This document shows positions 23,250 to 35,045 of a stretch of DNA of 64,000 nucleotides, in pieces; the stretch's first letter is position 1; every line of letters begins with the position of its first letter. The translations under genes were made by a program, and so were the position numbers. This stretch comes from Opitutaceae bacterium EW11 (GTDB taxonomy: Bacteria; Verrucomicrobiota; Verrucomicrobiia; Opitutales; Opitutaceae), in assembly GCA_003054665.1 (NCBI GenBank), contig QAYY01000003.1:124001-188000 (forward strand), given 5' to 3'. The notes below the pieces were generated by a model that had not been told where the DNA came from, did no database searches, and was given only the letters and a program-made list of their open reading frames with translations.

Positions 23250-26200
23250 CTACCGGCCGGAATTCGCCGGCACCGGTTGCGCGGCGGAAGGCGAGACCGA
23301 CCCCGACCGGGCTCGGAACCAGCTGATCACGCGGAGACGCAGGCGGTCGAGAGCGAGGTACACCACGGGCACGGTATAGAGAGTGAGGATCTGGCTCACG
23401 AAAAGGCCGCCGACGATGGCCAGGCCCAGCGGACGGCGCATCTCCACGCCTTCGCCGGTCGCGAGAATCAACGGCAGCGCGCCGAGCAGCGCGGCGATAT
23501 TGGTCATGAGAATCGGACGCAGCCGGAGCTGGGCGGCGTCGTAGATCGCGTCGCGTGGCGAACGGCCGTTCTGACGCTCGGCGGCGAGGGCGAAGTCGAT
23601 CATCAGAATCGCGTTCTTCATCACGATCCCGATGAGGAGGAACAGCCCCAGGAGCGCGATGAGCGAGAACTCCGTATTCGTCAGCCGGAGCGCGAGCAGC
23701 GCGCCGAGGCCGGCGGAGGGCAGCGTCGACAGAATCGTGATGGGGTGGACGGTGCTCTCGTAGAGGATGCCGAGGACGAGGTACACGGCGACGAGAACGC
23801 CGAGGATGAGCAGCGGCTGCCGTTTCAGGCTCTCTTGAAACGTCTGCGCGTTGCCCGCGAGCGTGCCCTGGATCTGCGTCGGGAGCATGATCTCGGCCAT
23901 CGCGCGGTCGATCGCCTTGAGCCCTTGCTGGAGGGAGACGCCCTCGGCGAGGGAGAACCCGATGTTCTCCGAAGCGAACTGGTTTCGGTGGCCCACCCGG
24001 TCGTTGACCAATGAATACTCGTAGTGGGTGAACGCCGAGAGCGGGACGCGGGTGCCGTTGGCGGCGATGACCTGCACCTGATCGAGCACGGAGGGATCGG
24101 CCGTGTATTGCGGAAGGATCTCCATCACCACGCGGTACTGATTCAGGTTGGCGTAGATGGTGGAAATCTGCCGCTGGCTGAAGGAATTGTTCAGCACCTG
24201 GGTGATGAGCTGCGTGTCGACGCCGAGGCGGCGCGCGGCCTCGCGGTCGATCGTGAGCATGACCTGCTTGGCGCCTTCGTCGGAGGGGACTTCGACGTCG
24301 GTCAACTCCGGCAGCTTCTGCAGCGCGAGGGCGACCTTGGGCGCCCATTTGCGGAGCAGGGCGACGTCGTCGGCGAGGAGCGTGAAATCGTACGAGCCGG
24401 CATCGGAGGAGCGCGGCATCTGGATGTCCTGGGTGACGTTGAGCCAGAGGATGCCGCCGGGGAGGGGCGGCACCTGCCGGCGTATCCGATCCACCACTTC
24501 CTCGGCGCTGACGCCGCGCTCGCGGAGCGGCTTCAGGCGGATCATCATCCAGCCGTTGCTCGTGCCGGCGCCGCCGCCGCTCATCCCGATCACGTCCGCA
24601 ATCGCGGGATCGGCGAGGAGCAGCTTCCGGTAGGTCTCGATCTTCGGCTGCATGATCTGGAACGAAAAACCGTCGTCGCCGCGCACAAAGCCGTTGAGCT
24701 GACCGGTGTCCTGCATCGGCAGAAAGCCTTTGGGGATGCGGATGTAGAGGGTGACGTTGAGCGCGATCGTCCCGAGGAGAATCAGGAGGACGAGCACGGG
24801 GTGGCGCAGGACCCGGGCGAGCGAGCGCGAATACACGGCGCGGACGGCTCCGAACGCGCGTTCGGTGGTCCGGTGAAAACGGCTCGTGTCGACGGTGGTG
24901 CGCGGTTTCAGCCAGCGCGAGCAGAGGCTGGGCGTGAGGGTGAGCGAGACGCCGAGCGACACCAGCATCGCGGCGGCGAGCGTCATGGAGAATTCCTGGA
25001 AGAGCCGCTCGACCAGTCCGCCCATGAAGAGGATCGAGACAAAGACGGTCACCAGCGAGAGCGTCATCGCGAGCAGGGTGAAGCCGACCTCGCCGGCGCC
25101 CTTCAACGCCGCTCGGAGCGGCGAATAGCCGCGCTCGATGTGGCGTGAGATGTTTTCCAATACGACGATGGCGTCGTCGACCACCAGGCCGGCGGCGACG
25201 ATCAGCGCCATGAGCGAGAGGTTGTTCAGCGAAAACCCGTTCAGGTACATGATCGCGAACGTGCCGATCAGGGAGACGGGAATGGCCAGGCTGGGAATGA
25301 GCGCGGCGCGGGCGTTGCCGAGGAAACAGAGCACGACGACCATGACGAGGCCGGCGGCGAGCATGAGCGTGAACCGTGCCTCGTGCAGCGTGGCGCGGAT
25401 GCCGGGAGAGCGGTCCATCACGAGCGTGAGATCGGCGTCGGCCGGCAGCAGCGCGCGGAGCCCGGGAAGCTGGGCGTTGATCGCATCGATGGTCGCGATG
25501 ATGTTCGCGCCCGGCTGGCGGCGGACCATCAGGAGCACGGCGGGGCGGTTGTTGTGAAAGCCACTGCTGTAGCGGTCTTCCACCGAATCCGTGACCGTCG
25601 CGATGTCGCCGAGACGGACGGGCGCTCCGTCGCGATAACGGACGATGAGCGGCAGGTATTCGGCGGCGCGCCGGAGCTGGTCGCTCGCCTGGACCTGCCA
25701 GAGACGGTCGTTCAACTCGACGAGCCCGCGCGGGCGGAGCGAGTTGGTCGCCACGATGGCGCGGCGCACTTCGTCGAGGGCGATGCCGTAGTGGGCGAGG
25801 GCGTTGGGGTTGAGCTGCACACGCACGGCCGGGAGCGAACCGCCCCAGACGGCGACGTCGCCCACGCCGTTCACCTGCGAAATCTTCTGGGCGAGGATGG
25901 TCGACGCGAAATCGTAGAGCGCGCTTGGAGCCAGGTTCGGCGAACTGAGCGCGAGCGACATGATCGGCGCCTGCGACGGGTTCACCTTCCGGTAGCTCGG
26001 ATTGCGCGGCATGCCCGAAGGCAGTTGCCCGCGCGCGGCGTTGATCGCGGCCTGGACGTCGCGCGCCGCGGCGTTGATGTCCCGGTCGAAATCGAACTCG
26101 AGCATGATGTTGGTCGAGCCCTGGCCGCTGTTGGAGCGGATCGCGGTCACGCCGGCGATGCTGCCGAGGGCGCGCTCGAGCGGCGTGGCGACGCTCGACG

Positions 26201-26378
26201 CCATCGTCTCGGGGCTCGCGCCGGGGAGCGCCGCGGTGACCTGGATGGTGGGAAAATCGACTTCCGGCAGCGGCGCGACGGGCAGGAGGCCGTAGGAAAG
26301 AAAGCCGAGGAGCACGATGCCCACGGCGATCATGATGCTGGCCACCGGCCGCCGGATGAACGGACGCGAGAGATTCAT
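23250..26378 (-). CDS. mdtC: RND efflux permease, MdtC-type
   Basis: This 1042-residue protein is the full length of an RND proton/drug antiporter subunit (HAE1 class). It begins [17 protein letters not shown], then the first transmembrane helix and the porter-domain start [12 protein letters not shown]. The TM4 proton-relay pair is in [13 protein letters not shown] (about 400), and [16 protein letters not shown] and [20 protein letters not shown] are family blocks. The start at 26378 overlaps the stop of the upstream permease gene (ATGA), so the 444 bases of open frame upstream are not part of it. In E. coli, MdtB and MdtC form a heterotrimer that exports bile salts, novobiocin and other compounds. 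It is the third gene of the mdtABC-like operon. Confidence 0.9.
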   Translation of the reverse strand: MNLSRPFIRRPVASIMIAVGIVLLGFLSYGLLPVAPLPEVDFPTIQVTAALPGASPETMASSVATPLERALGSIAGVTAIRSNSGQGSTNIMLEFDFDRDINAAARDVQAAINAARGQLPSGMPRNPSYRKVNPSQAPIMSLALSSPNLAPSALYDFASTILAQKISQVNGVGDVAVWGGSLPAVRVQLNPNALAHYGIALDEVRRAIVATNSLRPRGLVELNDRLWQVQASDQLRRAAEYLPLIVRYRDGAPVRLGDIATVTDSVEDRYSSGFHNNRPAVLLMVRRQPGANIIATIDAINAQLPGLRALLPADADLTLVMDRSPGIRATLHEARFTLMLAAGLVMVVVLCFLGNARAALIPSLAIPVSLIGTFAIMYLNGFSLNNLSLMALIVAAGLVVDDAIVVLENISRHIERGYSPLRAALKGAGEVGFTLLAMTLSLVTVFVSILFMGGLVERLFQEFSMTLAAAMLVSLGVSLTLTPSLCSRWLKPRTTVDTSRFHRTTERAFGAVRAVYSRSLARVLRHPVLVLLILLGTIALNVTLYIRIPKGFLPMQDTGQLNGFVRGDDGFSFQIMQPKIETYRKLLLADPAIADVIGMSGGGAGTSNGWMMIRLKPLRERGVSAEEVVDRIRRQVPPLPGGILWLNVTQDIQMPRSSDAGSYDFTLLADDVALLRKWAPKVALALQKLPELTDVEVPSDEGAKQVMLTIDREAARRLGVDTQLITQVLNNSFSQRQISTIYANLNQYRVVMEILPQYTADPSVLDQVQVIAANGTRVPLSAFTHYEYSLVNDRVGHRNQFASENIGFSLAEGVSLQQGLKAIDRAMAEIMLPTQIQGTLAGNAQTFQESLKRQPLLILGVLVAVYLVLGILYESTVHPITILSTLPSAGLGALLALRLTNTEFSLIALLGLFLLIGIVMKNAILMIDFALAAERQNGRSPRDAIYDAAQLRLRPILMTNIAALLGALPLILATGEGVEMRRPLGLAIVGGLFVSQILTLYTVPVVYLALDRLRLRVISWFRARSGSVSPSAAQPVPANSGR

Positions 26379-29300
26379 CGGCGCAGAGCTGCCGCCGGAA
26401 CGGGTCCGCGCGGAGCGGGGGCGGGAGCCTTCGGAGCGCCCGCGGGCGCTCCGGCTGACTTGGTCCGGTGCGCGAGGCGATCGAAGAACAGGTACACGAC
26501 CGGCGTGGTGAAGAGCGTGAGCAGCTGGCTGACGAGCAACCCACCGACCATCACGAGACCGAGCGGCTGGCGGAGTTCGGCGCCGGAACCGGTGGAGAGC
26601 ATGAGCGGCAGCGCGCCGAAGAGGGCGGCGAGGGTCGTCATCAGGATCGGCCGAAAGCGCAGAATCGCCGCCTGGCGGATCGCGGCTTTGGGCGAGAGGC
26701 CCTGGTGCCGCTCCGCCTCGAGGGCGAAGTCGATCATCATGATCCCGTTTTTCTTCACCAGGCCGATGAGCAGGATGATGCCGATCACCGCGATCATGTC
26801 CAAGGGCCGGCCGGTGACCCACAGGGCGAGCAACGCTCCGACGGCGGCCGAAGGCAGCGTGGAGAGAATCGTGATCGGGTGGATGCTGCTCTCGTAGAGG
26901 ATGCCGAGGACGATGTACATCGTCACCACCGCGGCGAGGATCAGGAGGAGCGTGCTGGAGAGGGAGGCGCGAAACGCGTGCGCCGCGCCCTGGAGGCGAA
27001 GTTCGATCGCGGCGGGCAAACCGATTTCAGGCCCGACCTTTTCGATCTCGGACACGGCGTCGCCGAGCGAGGCGCCCGGCCCGAGGTTGAACGAAATGGT
27101 CGCGGCGGGGAACTGGCCCACGCGGTTGATCAGAAGCGGAGCGCGGCGCTCGAGCACGCGGCCCACGCTGGAAAGCGGGACCGGCGGCCCGGAAGCCGGC
27201 GTGACGAAGATGCTTTCCAGCGCCTGGGGACCGCTGACCAGCCGGGGATTGGCCTCCAGAATCACGCGGTACTGGCTGGCCTGGGTGAAAAGGGTGGAGA
27301 TCTGCCGCTGTCCGAAGGCGGAATAAAGCGCGTCGTCGATATCCGAAACGCTGATACCGAGCCGGCTGGCGGCCTCGCGGTCGATTTCGAAATAAGCCTG
27401 CAGACCGTCGCTCTGGAGATCGCTGGCGACGTCGGCCAGCGCGGGCGACCGGCGGAGGCGCTCGACGAAAAGCGGCACCCATTCCTGGAGCAGCTGCCCG
27501 TTGGGGCAGGTGAGCATGAACTGGAATTGCGTGCGGCTCACGCGGTCCTCGATCGTGAGCTCCTGCACCGGCTGCAGGTAGAGCGTGATGCCCGGCACTT
27601 CCTGGGCGCGCTTTTGCAGCCTTTCGATGATCTCGGAGGCCGAGTCGCTGCGTTCGCCGTGAGGCTTCAGGTTGATCAGCATCCGGCCGCTGTTGAGGGT
27701 CGAGTTGGTGCCGTCGACGCCGATGAAGGACGAGAGGCTCGCGACCGCGGGATCCTCGAGGATCTTGGCGCCGAGCGCCTGCTGCCGCTCCGCCATGGCG
27801 GAAAACGAAATCGACTGCGGCGCCTCCGTCACGGCCTGGATGGCGGAGTTGTCCTGGACGGGAAAGAAGCCCTTCGGCACGACGAAGTAGAGCAGGGTGG
27901 TGAGCGCGAGCGTACCCACGGTCGCCAGGAGCGCGCCGCGTTGGTGCTCCAGCACCCAGTCGAGCGCCTGGCCGTAGCGCTCGATCACCCGGTCGAGAAA
28001 GCCGTGGCGTTCCTCCCCGCCGTGGGCGCCGCGGAGCATGCGGGCGCACATCATGGGCGTGAGGGTGAGCGAGACGACGAGCGAGATGAGGATCGAGACC
28101 GCGAGCGAGATGGCGAACTCGTGGAAGAGGCGGCCGACGACGTCGCCCATGAAAAGCAGCGGGATGAGGACGGCGATGAGCGAGATGGTCAGCGACACCA
28201 GCGTGAAACCGATCTGGGCCGCGCCCTTGAGCGCCGCTTCCATCGGAGTCGCGCCCTGCTCCCGGTAGCGCGCGATGTTTTCCAGCATGACGATGGCGTC
28301 GTCGACCACGAAGCCGGTCGCGATGGTGAGCGCCATCAGGGTGAGGATGTTCAGCGAGAAGCCGGCCAGGTACATCACGCCGAACGTGCCGATGAGCGAG
28401 AGCGGCACGGCGATGCTGGGAATGATCGTGGCGGCGAAACTCCGGAGGAAGAGGAAGGAGACGAGCACGACCAAGCCGACGGAGAAGATCAACTCGTGCT
28501 GCACCGAGCGCACCGAGGCGCGGATGCTCTGTGTCCGATCCGTCAATACCGTGAGCTGGGCGGCGGCGGGGAGGCTGGCGGCGAGCTGCGGCAGCATCTG
28601 CTGCACGCGGTCGACCACGTCGATCACGTTGGCGCCGGGCTGGCGCTGCACGTTGACCAGCACGGCCGGGAGCCGGTCGGTCCAGGCGGCAAGCCGACGG
28701 TCTTCGGCGGCGTTTTCGATCCGGGCGACCTCGCCGAGGCGAAGCGGTGCGCCGTTGCGCCACGCGATGATCAGATCTCGGTACTCCTCAGGCGAGCGGA
28801 GCTGGTCGTTGGCGTCCATCAGGATGCTCCGGACCGGTCCGTCGAAACTCCCCTTGGGCTGATTCACGCTGGCCGCGACGATGGCGTTGCGCACCGAGGC
28901 GAGGTTCAACCCGCGGGCGGCGAGCTCGGCGGGATTGATCTGCACCCGGACAGCCGGGCGCTGGCCGCCGGCGAGGCTGACCATGCCGACGCCGGGGATC
29001 TGCGCCAGCTTCTGGGCGATGCGCGTATCCACGAGGTCATGCACCTCCGGCAGCGGCAGGGTGGAGGAGGTGACCGCGAGGGTGATGATCGGGGTGTCGG
29101 CGGGGTTGACCTTGCGATAGATCGGCGGCGCCGGCAGGTCGCCGGGAAGCAGGTTGCCTGCGGCGGCGATGGCGGCCTGCACCTCCTGCTCGGCCACGCC
29201 CATCGAGAGATCGAGGGAGAACTGGAGCGTGATGACCGAGGCGCCGGTCGAGCTGGAGGACGACATCTGGCTCAGTCCGGGGATCTGGCCGAAACGGCGC

Positions 29301-29503
29301 TCCAGCGGCGCGGTGATGGCGCTCGCCGTCACCGCCGGGCTCGCCCCCGGGTAGAACGTGAACACCTGGATGGTCGGAAAATCGACCTGCGGCAGCGCCG
29401 CCACGGGCAGCAGCCGGTACGCCAGCACCCCGGAAAGCAGCAGCGCCACCATCAGCAGCGTGGTGGCGATCGGGCGCTGGATGAACGGGCGCGACAGACT
29501 CAT
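26375..29503 (-). CDS. mdtB: RND efflux permease, MdtB-type
   Basis: This 1042-residue RND permease is paralogous to the following gene. The N-terminus is [18 protein letters not shown], then [10 protein letters not shown]. The TM4 motif is [13 protein letters not shown], with the porter blocks [16 protein letters not shown] and [20 protein letters not shown]. In the MdtABC/MuxABC class two different permeases assemble together, and the adjacent, translationally coupled pair fits that. Both junctions are four-base ATGA overlaps (with the adaptor gene at 29500-29503, with mdtC at 26375-26378). The long plus-strand open frames opposite this gene are codon-bias shadows. Confidence 0.9.
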   Translation of the reverse strand: MSLSRPFIQRPIATTLLMVALLLSGVLAYRLLPVAALPQVDFPTIQVFTFYPGASPAVTASAITAPLERRFGQIPGLSQMSSSSSTGASVITLQFSLDLSMGVAEQEVQAAIAAAGNLLPGDLPAPPIYRKVNPADTPIITLAVTSSTLPLPEVHDLVDTRIAQKLAQIPGVGMVSLAGGQRPAVRVQINPAELAARGLNLASVRNAIVAASVNQPKGSFDGPVRSILMDANDQLRSPEEYRDLIIAWRNGAPLRLGEVARIENAAEDRRLAAWTDRLPAVLVNVQRQPGANVIDVVDRVQQMLPQLAASLPAAAQLTVLTDRTQSIRASVRSVQHELIFSVGLVVLVSFLFLRSFAATIIPSIAVPLSLIGTFGVMYLAGFSLNILTLMALTIATGFVVDDAIVMLENIARYREQGATPMEAALKGAAQIGFTLVSLTISLIAVLIPLLFMGDVVGRLFHEFAISLAVSILISLVVSLTLTPMMCARMLRGAHGGEERHGFLDRVIERYGQALDWVLEHQRGALLATVGTLALTTLLYFVVPKGFFPVQDNSAIQAVTEAPQSISFSAMAERQQALGAKILEDPAVASLSSFIGVDGTNSTLNSGRMLINLKPHGERSDSASEIIERLQKRAQEVPGITLYLQPVQELTIEDRVSRTQFQFMLTCPNGQLLQEWVPLFVERLRRSPALADVASDLQSDGLQAYFEIDREAASRLGISVSDIDDALYSAFGQRQISTLFTQASQYRVILEANPRLVSGPQALESIFVTPASGPPVPLSSVGRVLERRAPLLINRVGQFPAATISFNLGPGASLGDAVSEIEKVGPEIGLPAAIELRLQGAAHAFRASLSSTLLLILAAVVTMYIVLGILYESSIHPITILSTLPSAAVGALLALWVTGRPLDMIAVIGIILLIGLVKKNGIMMIDFALEAERHQGLSPKAAIRQAAILRFRPILMTTLAALFGALPLMLSTGSGAELRQPLGLVMVGGLLVSQLLTLFTTPVVYLFFDRLAHRTKSAGAPAGAPKAPAPAPRGPVPAAALRR

Positions 29504-30693
29504 GGCTTCGTGACGGCGGCGGGGGCCGGCTCGTTGGCGACGACCACGGTGCGGCCTTCGCGGAGGCGATCGAGCCCTTCGAGCACAACCTGGTCGCCCA
29601 CCGTGAGACCCTTGGTCACGGCCTGGAGGGTGCCGTCGACGGGGCCGAGGGCGACATCGCGCACGGCGGCCTTGTTGTCGGCGCCGACGATGTAGACGTA
29701 GGTGCCGCGCGAGCCGAACTGGACGGCGGCGGCGGGGATCACCACGGCGTTCTGCAGCGTGCGAACCCGGAGGCGGACGTTGACGAATTGGTTGGGGAAC
29801 AGCCGGTCGTCCGCGTTGGCGAACTCGGCCTTGAGACGGAGCGTGCCCGTCGCGGTGTCGATCTGGTTGTCCACCGTCTTCAGCGTGCCCGTCGCGAGCA
29901 CGCCGGTTTCGGCGCGGTCCCAGGCCTCCACCTCCAGCGGCTCGCCGGCGCGCAACGGCTCGAGCACCGCCTGTAGTTCTTTCTCCGGTACGGTGAAGGT
30001 GACGGCGATCGGCTGCGTCTGCGTGATGACGACCAGCCCCTGGGTGTCGCTCTCGCGGACAAGATTGCCGGGATCGACCCGGCGCAGTCCGACGCGGCCG
30101 GTGATCGGCGCCTCGATGCGCGTGTAGGCGAGCTCGAGCCGCGCGTTGTCGACCTGGGCCTGGCTCGAGGCGACCGTGCCCTCGCGTTCCGCGACCAGCG
30201 CCTGCTGGGCGTCGAGCTCCTGGTCGGTGACGAGTTTGCGCGAGTGGAGCTCGCGGATTCGCTCGAGGTCGGCGCGCGCCGTGCTGAGCCGCGCCTGGTT
30301 TTGCCGGAGCTGCCCCTCGACCTGCGCGAGCTGGATGCGGTAGCTCGCGGGATCGATCTCGGCGAGGAGATCGCCCTTCTGGACGCGCTGCCCTTCCTCA
30401 AAGGCGATCTGCAGCAGCTGGCCTGAAACGCGGCTGCGCACCGTGACTGTGTTCACCGGAGTGACGGTGCCGATTGCCTTGATGTGCACCGGGAGATCCT
30501 GCGCCTTGGCGGCGACGGTGCGGACGGGAATGCGCGGCGGATATTCGTTGCCCGCCCACGCCGGCATGGCGGGACGATTGTGCGGCGGCTTGGCGCGGAA
30601 GGCGAAATACCACACGGCGGCCGCGAAAACGGCGACCACGGCCGCATACAAAAACCAACGTTTGCGTGAACGGTGAACGGGTGAAACGGGCAT
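29500..30693 (-). CDS. mdtA: RND periplasmic adaptor, MdtA-type
   Basis: This 397-residue membrane-fusion protein has a cytoplasmic basic start ([13 protein letters not shown]), one transmembrane anchor (about 14-32) and a proline-rich linker. The MdtA signature [21 protein letters not shown] (in part) follows at about 55-75. The lipoyl half-motif is [25 protein letters not shown], the coiled-coil hairpin spans about 120-190 and the second lipoyl half is [18 protein letters not shown]. Beta-barrel and membrane-proximal domains follow. It links the inner-membrane permeases to an outer-membrane channel. It is first in the operon; the channel gene is absent here and could be supplied by 47912-49342 or elsewhere. 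Confidence 0.9.
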   Translation of the reverse strand: MPVSPVHRSRKRWFLYAAVVAVFAAAVWYFAFRAKPPHNRPAMPAWAGNEYPPRIPVRTVAAKAQDLPVHIKAIGTVTPVNTVTVRSRVSGQLLQIAFEEGQRVQKGDLLAEIDPASYRIQLAQVEGQLRQNQARLSTARADLERIRELHSRKLVTDQELDAQQALVAEREGTVASSQAQVDNARLELAYTRIEAPITGRVGLRRVDPGNLVRESDTQGLVVITQTQPIAVTFTVPEKELQAVLEPLRAGEPLEVEAWDRAETGVLATGTLKTVDNQIDTATGTLRLKAEFANADDRLFPNQFVNVRLRVRTLQNAVVIPAAAVQFGSRGTYVYIVGADNKAAVRDVALGPVDGTLQAVTKGLTVGDQVVLEGLDRLREGRTVVVANEPAPAAVTKP

Positions 30694-30887
30694 CGCGGCG
30701 CTTATGACGCCATCATTGCGAAAAAGCTACAAGTCGCAGGCCTTCCGTTGCGGAAGATTTCTCCCGCGCCAACGGAATCAGGATCGCTGCTGAGCCGGAT
30801 CAGATCTCGACGAGAAAACCGCGCCGACCCAACGCGCCGCAGTCTGCTTCTGCCCCCATCGCCCATTCCTCCGTCTTCCGCTCTCCG

Positions 30888-32438
30888 TCATCCCCGCCCC
30901 GGTCGGAGGAAGATCGGATTGCCGATCAGGAGGAGCTTTCCGGACGCGTCGCGCACGTCGATGCGCCACCAGTGGGGGCGATCGTCCGCTGCGGTCGTAA
31001 ACGCGAAGTCTCCCGAGTCGCCGGCGATCTTCTCCTGCTGGAGCGCCGGCACCTTTTCTCCATCGCGCCACACTTCCACCCGACCGCCGGTGCAACCGAA
31101 GACGGAGAGTGAAAACGCGATCTGGCTGCCCGGCGCGGGTGTGAGCGTGCCTCCCATTTCGGCCTTGGTCGCTCCGGCGACGGCGCTGAATTCCAGCCAA
31201 CGGCGACCGGAGCCCGAGACGTCGATCTGCACCCGGCCCGAGCGCAATCCGTCGAGAAGATCGACCGTGGAGAGCGAAGCGGCGTGAACCAGGGTCGTGG
31301 GATGGCCGATGCCCGGGCCGCCGGCGGGTCCGGCCGTCCGGGCGCTCCACTCGTGGGTATCGCTGCCTCCGATACCGACCAGACGAAGTCCGCGGTTGAG
31401 CAGTTCGTGCCAGAACGGGATTCCGGAATACGCGGTGTCGGCATCGTCGCCGTTCACCACCTCCACGCCCTGAACCTGGGCCCAGTCGACCGGGTTGCGC
31501 GGCGTCCAGCCGCAGCCGAGGCAGGCTTCGCCGGAGGGACGGATCGGGTGGTTGACGGAGAAAAAGGCGCCCGACGCGGCGATTTCGGCGAGAACGGCGT
31601 TCCAGTCGCCCGTGTCTTTGTTTCCCACGCGAAAATCGATCTGTGCGTTCGTGCCGATCGCGTTCCCGTGTCCCTCGAACGTGGTGATCTCGCGCCCCGG
31701 AACGAGCAGGAGGTGGTCGTAGTACGGCTGGAGTTCCCGGAGCGAGTTGGCTCCCGAACCGGTGTTGTGGTCGGTGATCACGACGAAATCCAGGCCGCGC
31801 TCGGCGGCTTGGCGGGCGGCGAGGAACACCGGCGAGGGAATCCGGGCGTCGCCGGCACCGGGCGTCCAACCGTCGCTGTGCGCGGTGTGGGCATGGAGAT
31901 CGCCGCGGTACCAGCGCGTTTCCCGCTGGAGCACCGGGCGGATGATCGCGGGCTCGTCGGCGACGGCGAGGCTGCGGGAGAAATAGATCTCGGCGGTGAA
32001 ATCGGACTGCACTCCGGCGCGAAGATTCGGAATGCCGAGAAGGAGATTCCACTCGCCCGGTACGATCGGCGTCGGGAGGTAGGAAGGCGTGGCGTCGACG
32101 GCCGAAACGGTGAACACGCTCTTGTTGCCGCCGCTCCAGCCGCGAAAACCGGTTTTGCCGCGGAAACCGTCGGGCCCGAGCAGGCCGAGATCGACGGTGG
32201 TGTGCTGGTCGCGGCCGCTGTAGGCAAACGCGACCGTGATCCGCTCGACGCCCTCGGGGACGCGAAACGGGACGGTGCGGTAGGTCTGGTGATCGGCGCG
32301 GGTGAGCGTGCCTTTCAGCACGAGGTCGGGCTTGTGATCTGCGGCGCCGGCCAGGGCGGAGGCGAGAGCGGCGACGAGGAACACGATCTTCGGGCCGGAA
32401 AAGCGGGAGCGGCGCTCGTCGGAGGTGAAGCTGGACAT
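30888..32438 (-). CDS. Secreted PHP-domain metallohydrolase (CehA/McbA-like)
   Basis: This 516-residue protein has an N-terminal signal or anchor (about 15-33, ending LAGAADH). Residues about 36-165 form a beta-sandwich (GVERITVAFAYSGRDQ). A PHP domain follows, with metal-binding motifs YRGDLHAHTAHSDG (about 176-189), VITDHNTGSG (about 222-231), SVNHPIRP (about 290-297) and GGSDTHEW (about 360-367). A C-terminal beta domain (about 410-516) has FGCTGGRVEVWRDG. PHP proteins hydrolyse phosphate or other esters; CehA-like members act on carbamates and diverse esters. The start at 32438 is the first Met before the signal. It lies 86 bases downstream of the TonB receptor in the same direction, suggesting uptake and hydrolysis of one substrate. 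Confidence 0.8.
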   Translation of the reverse strand: MSSFTSDERRSRFSGPKIVFLVAALASALAGAADHKPDLVLKGTLTRADHQTYRTVPFRVPEGVERITVAFAYSGRDQHTTVDLGLLGPDGFRGKTGFRGWSGGNKSVFTVSAVDATPSYLPTPIVPGEWNLLLGIPNLRAGVQSDFTAEIYFSRSLAVADEPAIIRPVLQRETRWYRGDLHAHTAHSDGWTPGAGDARIPSPVFLAARQAAERGLDFVVITDHNTGSGANSLRELQPYYDHLLLVPGREITTFEGHGNAIGTNAQIDFRVGNKDTGDWNAVLAEIAASGAFFSVNHPIRPSGEACLGCGWTPRNPVDWAQVQGVEVVNGDDADTAYSGIPFWHELLNRGLRLVGIGGSDTHEWSARTAGPAGGPGIGHPTTLVHAASLSTVDLLDGLRSGRVQIDVSGSGRRWLEFSAVAGATKAEMGGTLTPAPGSQIAFSLSVFGCTGGRVEVWRDGEKVPALQQEKIAGDSGDFAFTTAADDRPHWWRIDVRDASGKLLLIGNPIFLRPGRG

Positions 32439-32524
32439 GGCGGGAAAGCGGGAAGCGACGGTGGCTGCCGGCTGGCGGGAGAAACGGTCTCCACGGCGGC
32501 CGGCCGCGTCGGGTGCGATGGCGT

Positions 32525-35023
32525 CTAGAAACGAATCAGGGCCGATACCCGCAGGCTGCGGCCGAGGATCGGCCGACCGAGGTAATACCGCGCACCCGCC
32601 TCGCCGCTCTGGAACTGGCCGGCGCGGGGGTTTCCTTCGGTGAGGCCGATCTCGTTGAAGAGGTTGTCGCCGTTGGCGTAGAGCGTGAGCCACCGGTTGA
32701 CGTCGTAGCGCAGGCTGACGTTCACGACGGTGTAGCTCGGCAGACGCACGCTGTTGGCCGCGTCGGCGAATCGCCGGCCGTAATGCTCGACGGGCACCTG
32801 GATGCGCAGCCGGCGGTTGAGCAGGGTAGTACCGGGAACGATACGGAACGACGTTTCCGGCACGCGCAGGAGCTGGTGGCCGGTGTAGTCGCGCTGCACG
32901 GGGGCTCCGTTGACGAGTTCGGTGAACGTGAAATCGCCGAATTCCGGCTTCTGCAGCGTGGCGCTGGCGGAGAGGTCGAACCAGGCCGCGGCGCGCCAGT
33001 TGGATTCGAGCTCCACGCCGTACGTCTTCGTATCGGTGTAGGCGGTGCGGGAAATGTAGCTGCCCGTCGCCGGGTCGTAGACGAGCTCTCCGAAGCCGAA
33101 GTTGTGATACCGCGTCAGGAATGCGGTCGCGAATACGTCGAACGGCTGGCTCACGTATTTGTACCCGGCCTCGTAGAGATCGATCTTCTGGGTGATCGGT
33201 TTCGCGGTGGGATTGGTGATGTAGTCGCCGAGGCTGGGCAGGCGAAACGTCGGCGTGGCGCGGGCGAAGACGCCGTTTCGGGGCGTGAACTGCCAGTCGG
33301 CGCCGACGGTCCAGCCGAATTTGTCGAAACTCCGGGCGAACGGATCGAAAACTCCGGTCCCGGTGAGCACGTTGTCGTCCTGCGGTCCGGCGCCTCCGAG
33401 ATTCCGCGAGGCGATGCGCTCGACCTTGCCGTCGACGTGGATGCGTTCCCAACGGCCGCCCAGGTCGATTCGGAGCTGGGGCAGCAGCTGCCATTCGTCC
33501 GAGCCGTAGAAGGCATGCGTGCGGGAGTCGCCGGAACCGTTGGCGAACTCCGCACCGTAGCGGGAGAATCCGTTTTCGGTCATCGAGCCCACCACGTTTC
33601 CGGAGCCGTCGACCGCCACGAGGTCGAGGACGCGGGCGTTGTCGCGCACGTCGGTGAACAGGTTGGCGGAATAGCGTTTGAAGGTCTCGGAGACGTCGGC
33701 GAAGTAATAGCCGAAGGCGAGGTCGTGTTTCTGGTCCCCGATCTCCAGCTGTTTCACCAGCCGCAGATCGTTGATCGCCTCTTCGAGCGAGACTCCGATC
33801 TCCCGCGCCGAGGCGTCGAGCACGAGGCCGTTGCCGTTCTGGTTGGCGGTGTCGAAGTAGACCGTGGGCGTGGAGACGTAGCGGAAACGGACGTCCGTGG
33901 CCGTGGGATACAGGGCGACGGCGCCGGCGCGGAGGGCGGCGAGTCGGTTTGCGGCGACGGTGAGCGTCGCGGGAAAGAGCCCGGCGCGAACGGTGTCCGA
34001 ATCGCGATAGCGGAAACCCTCCTCGATCTTCCAGCCGCCGCCGAGGTCCCAATCGCCCTTGAGCGTGACCTGGGTGAGCCGGACGTGGGTGCCGGACTTC
34101 AGATCGAGGACGCGATCTCCCGCGGCGTCCTTGGCGACGAGATATCGGGTCTCGGGACCGAGGAACGTGCCGTAGTTCGCGTCGAAGCCGGGCACGGCGG
34201 CCGTGTCGCCGCCGCTGTCGAAGGTGAGGGGAACGCCGAGGTAAAAAACCACGTGGTCGTCGAAGTGCTTCACGTTGGCGTCGATCGACCCCCGCTCGAA
34301 CTTCCGACCGAGCGAGAATCGCGCCTGGTAACCGTCGTTGGCGCGGAAGCCCGGATCGCGAACGCCGTGATCGATGCGCCAGAAACCTCCGAGAGCGTAG
34401 CGCCAGTCGCCCGCCGGTCCGCCGTACCAAGCGTCGACCCGGTGCCGGCCGAAGTCGCCGATCTCGTATTTGACGAGGCCTTCCGGCGTGTCTCCGCCGA
34501 GGCGGGTGACGTAGTTGACCACGCCGCCGGGGGCGTTGGGTGCAAAGAGCGACGCCGGGCCGCCGCGGACGACCTCCATGCGGTCGACGGTTTCGTCGAG
34601 GCGGAACGACTGATCGGCGTTCATCCAACCCAGGCCGGAGTCGTGCTGGATCGGGAGCCCGTCTTCCTGGAGGCTCAGCATCGAGTAGCCCTCGACGGGA
34701 ATGCCGCGGGCGCGGATGTTGGCGCTCGCCTCGCCGCCGGAGGACTCGACCCAAAAGCCGGGAACCGCCTTCAAGGATTCGGCGACGCCCATCGGCGCCT
34801 GCAGCCGCAGCTGTTCGTGGGAGAGGTCGGTGATGGCGTAGCTGGTCTCGGCCTTGGTCCTGACGCCCGTGCCGGCGCGGCCGGTGACGACCACGCGGTC
34901 GAGGTTCACGACATCGCGCTGAGCTTCGCTGTCGTTGGTTGCGCTCTCCTCGGCGAAGGCCGTACCCGCGCAGAGCGCGGCAGCCAGCAGCCGTGCCGAA
35001 AGGATGGAATGAGATCGGTTCAT
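32525..35023 (-). CDS. TonB-dependent outer-membrane receptor
   Basis: This 832-residue receptor has a signal peptide (1-24, ending GTAFA). The TonB-box region follows (NLDRVVVTGR, about 38-47). The plug domain (about 60-175) has VAESLKAVPGFWVESSG, ANIRARGIPVEGYSML, MEVVRGGPASLFAPNAPGG and VVNYVTRLGG. A 22-strand barrel follows, with TonB_dep_Rec blocks such as LYANGDNLFNEIGL and a terminal aromatic residue (SALIRF). The barrel resembles siderophore or other iron-complex receptors, but the ligand cannot be told. The start at 35023 begins the signal peptide; the 37 upstream codons run through a promoter-like dyad. It is probably co-transcribed with the PHP hydrolase. Confidence 0.9.
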   Translation of the reverse strand: MNRSHSILSARLLAAALCAGTAFAEESATNDSEAQRDVVNLDRVVVTGRAGTGVRTKAETSYAITDLSHEQLRLQAPMGVAESLKAVPGFWVESSGGEASANIRARGIPVEGYSMLSLQEDGLPIQHDSGLGWMNADQSFRLDETVDRMEVVRGGPASLFAPNAPGGVVNYVTRLGGDTPEGLVKYEIGDFGRHRVDAWYGGPAGDWRYALGGFWRIDHGVRDPGFRANDGYQARFSLGRKFERGSIDANVKHFDDHVVFYLGVPLTFDSGGDTAAVPGFDANYGTFLGPETRYLVAKDAAGDRVLDLKSGTHVRLTQVTLKGDWDLGGGWKIEEGFRYRDSDTVRAGLFPATLTVAANRLAALRAGAVALYPTATDVRFRYVSTPTVYFDTANQNGNGLVLDASAREIGVSLEEAINDLRLVKQLEIGDQKHDLAFGYYFADVSETFKRYSANLFTDVRDNARVLDLVAVDGSGNVVGSMTENGFSRYGAEFANGSGDSRTHAFYGSDEWQLLPQLRIDLGGRWERIHVDGKVERIASRNLGGAGPQDDNVLTGTGVFDPFARSFDKFGWTVGADWQFTPRNGVFARATPTFRLPSLGDYITNPTAKPITQKIDLYEAGYKYVSQPFDVFATAFLTRYHNFGFGELVYDPATGSYISRTAYTDTKTYGVELESNWRAAAWFDLSASATLQKPEFGDFTFTELVNGAPVQRDYTGHQLLRVPETSFRIVPGTTLLNRRLRIQVPVEHYGRRFADAANSVRLPSYTVVNVSLRYDVNRWLTLYANGDNLFNEIGLTEGNPRAGQFQSGEAGARYYLGRPILGRSLRVSALIRF

Positions 35024-35045
35024 GGTGTGATGCGCCGCCGGGAAA

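Noticed and set aside
26468-29695. Plus-strand open frame of 1075 codons opposite the RND permease gene
   Set aside because: It is the mirror of a GC-rich gene. The translation is low-complexity Arg/Glu/Gly/Asp without domains, and the minus-strand frame encodes a full RND permease.
32439-34754. Long upstream extension of the PHP hydrolase frame
   Set aside because: The frame runs through the TonB receptor gene in another phase with arginine-rich noise. The signal peptide shows the true start at 32438.
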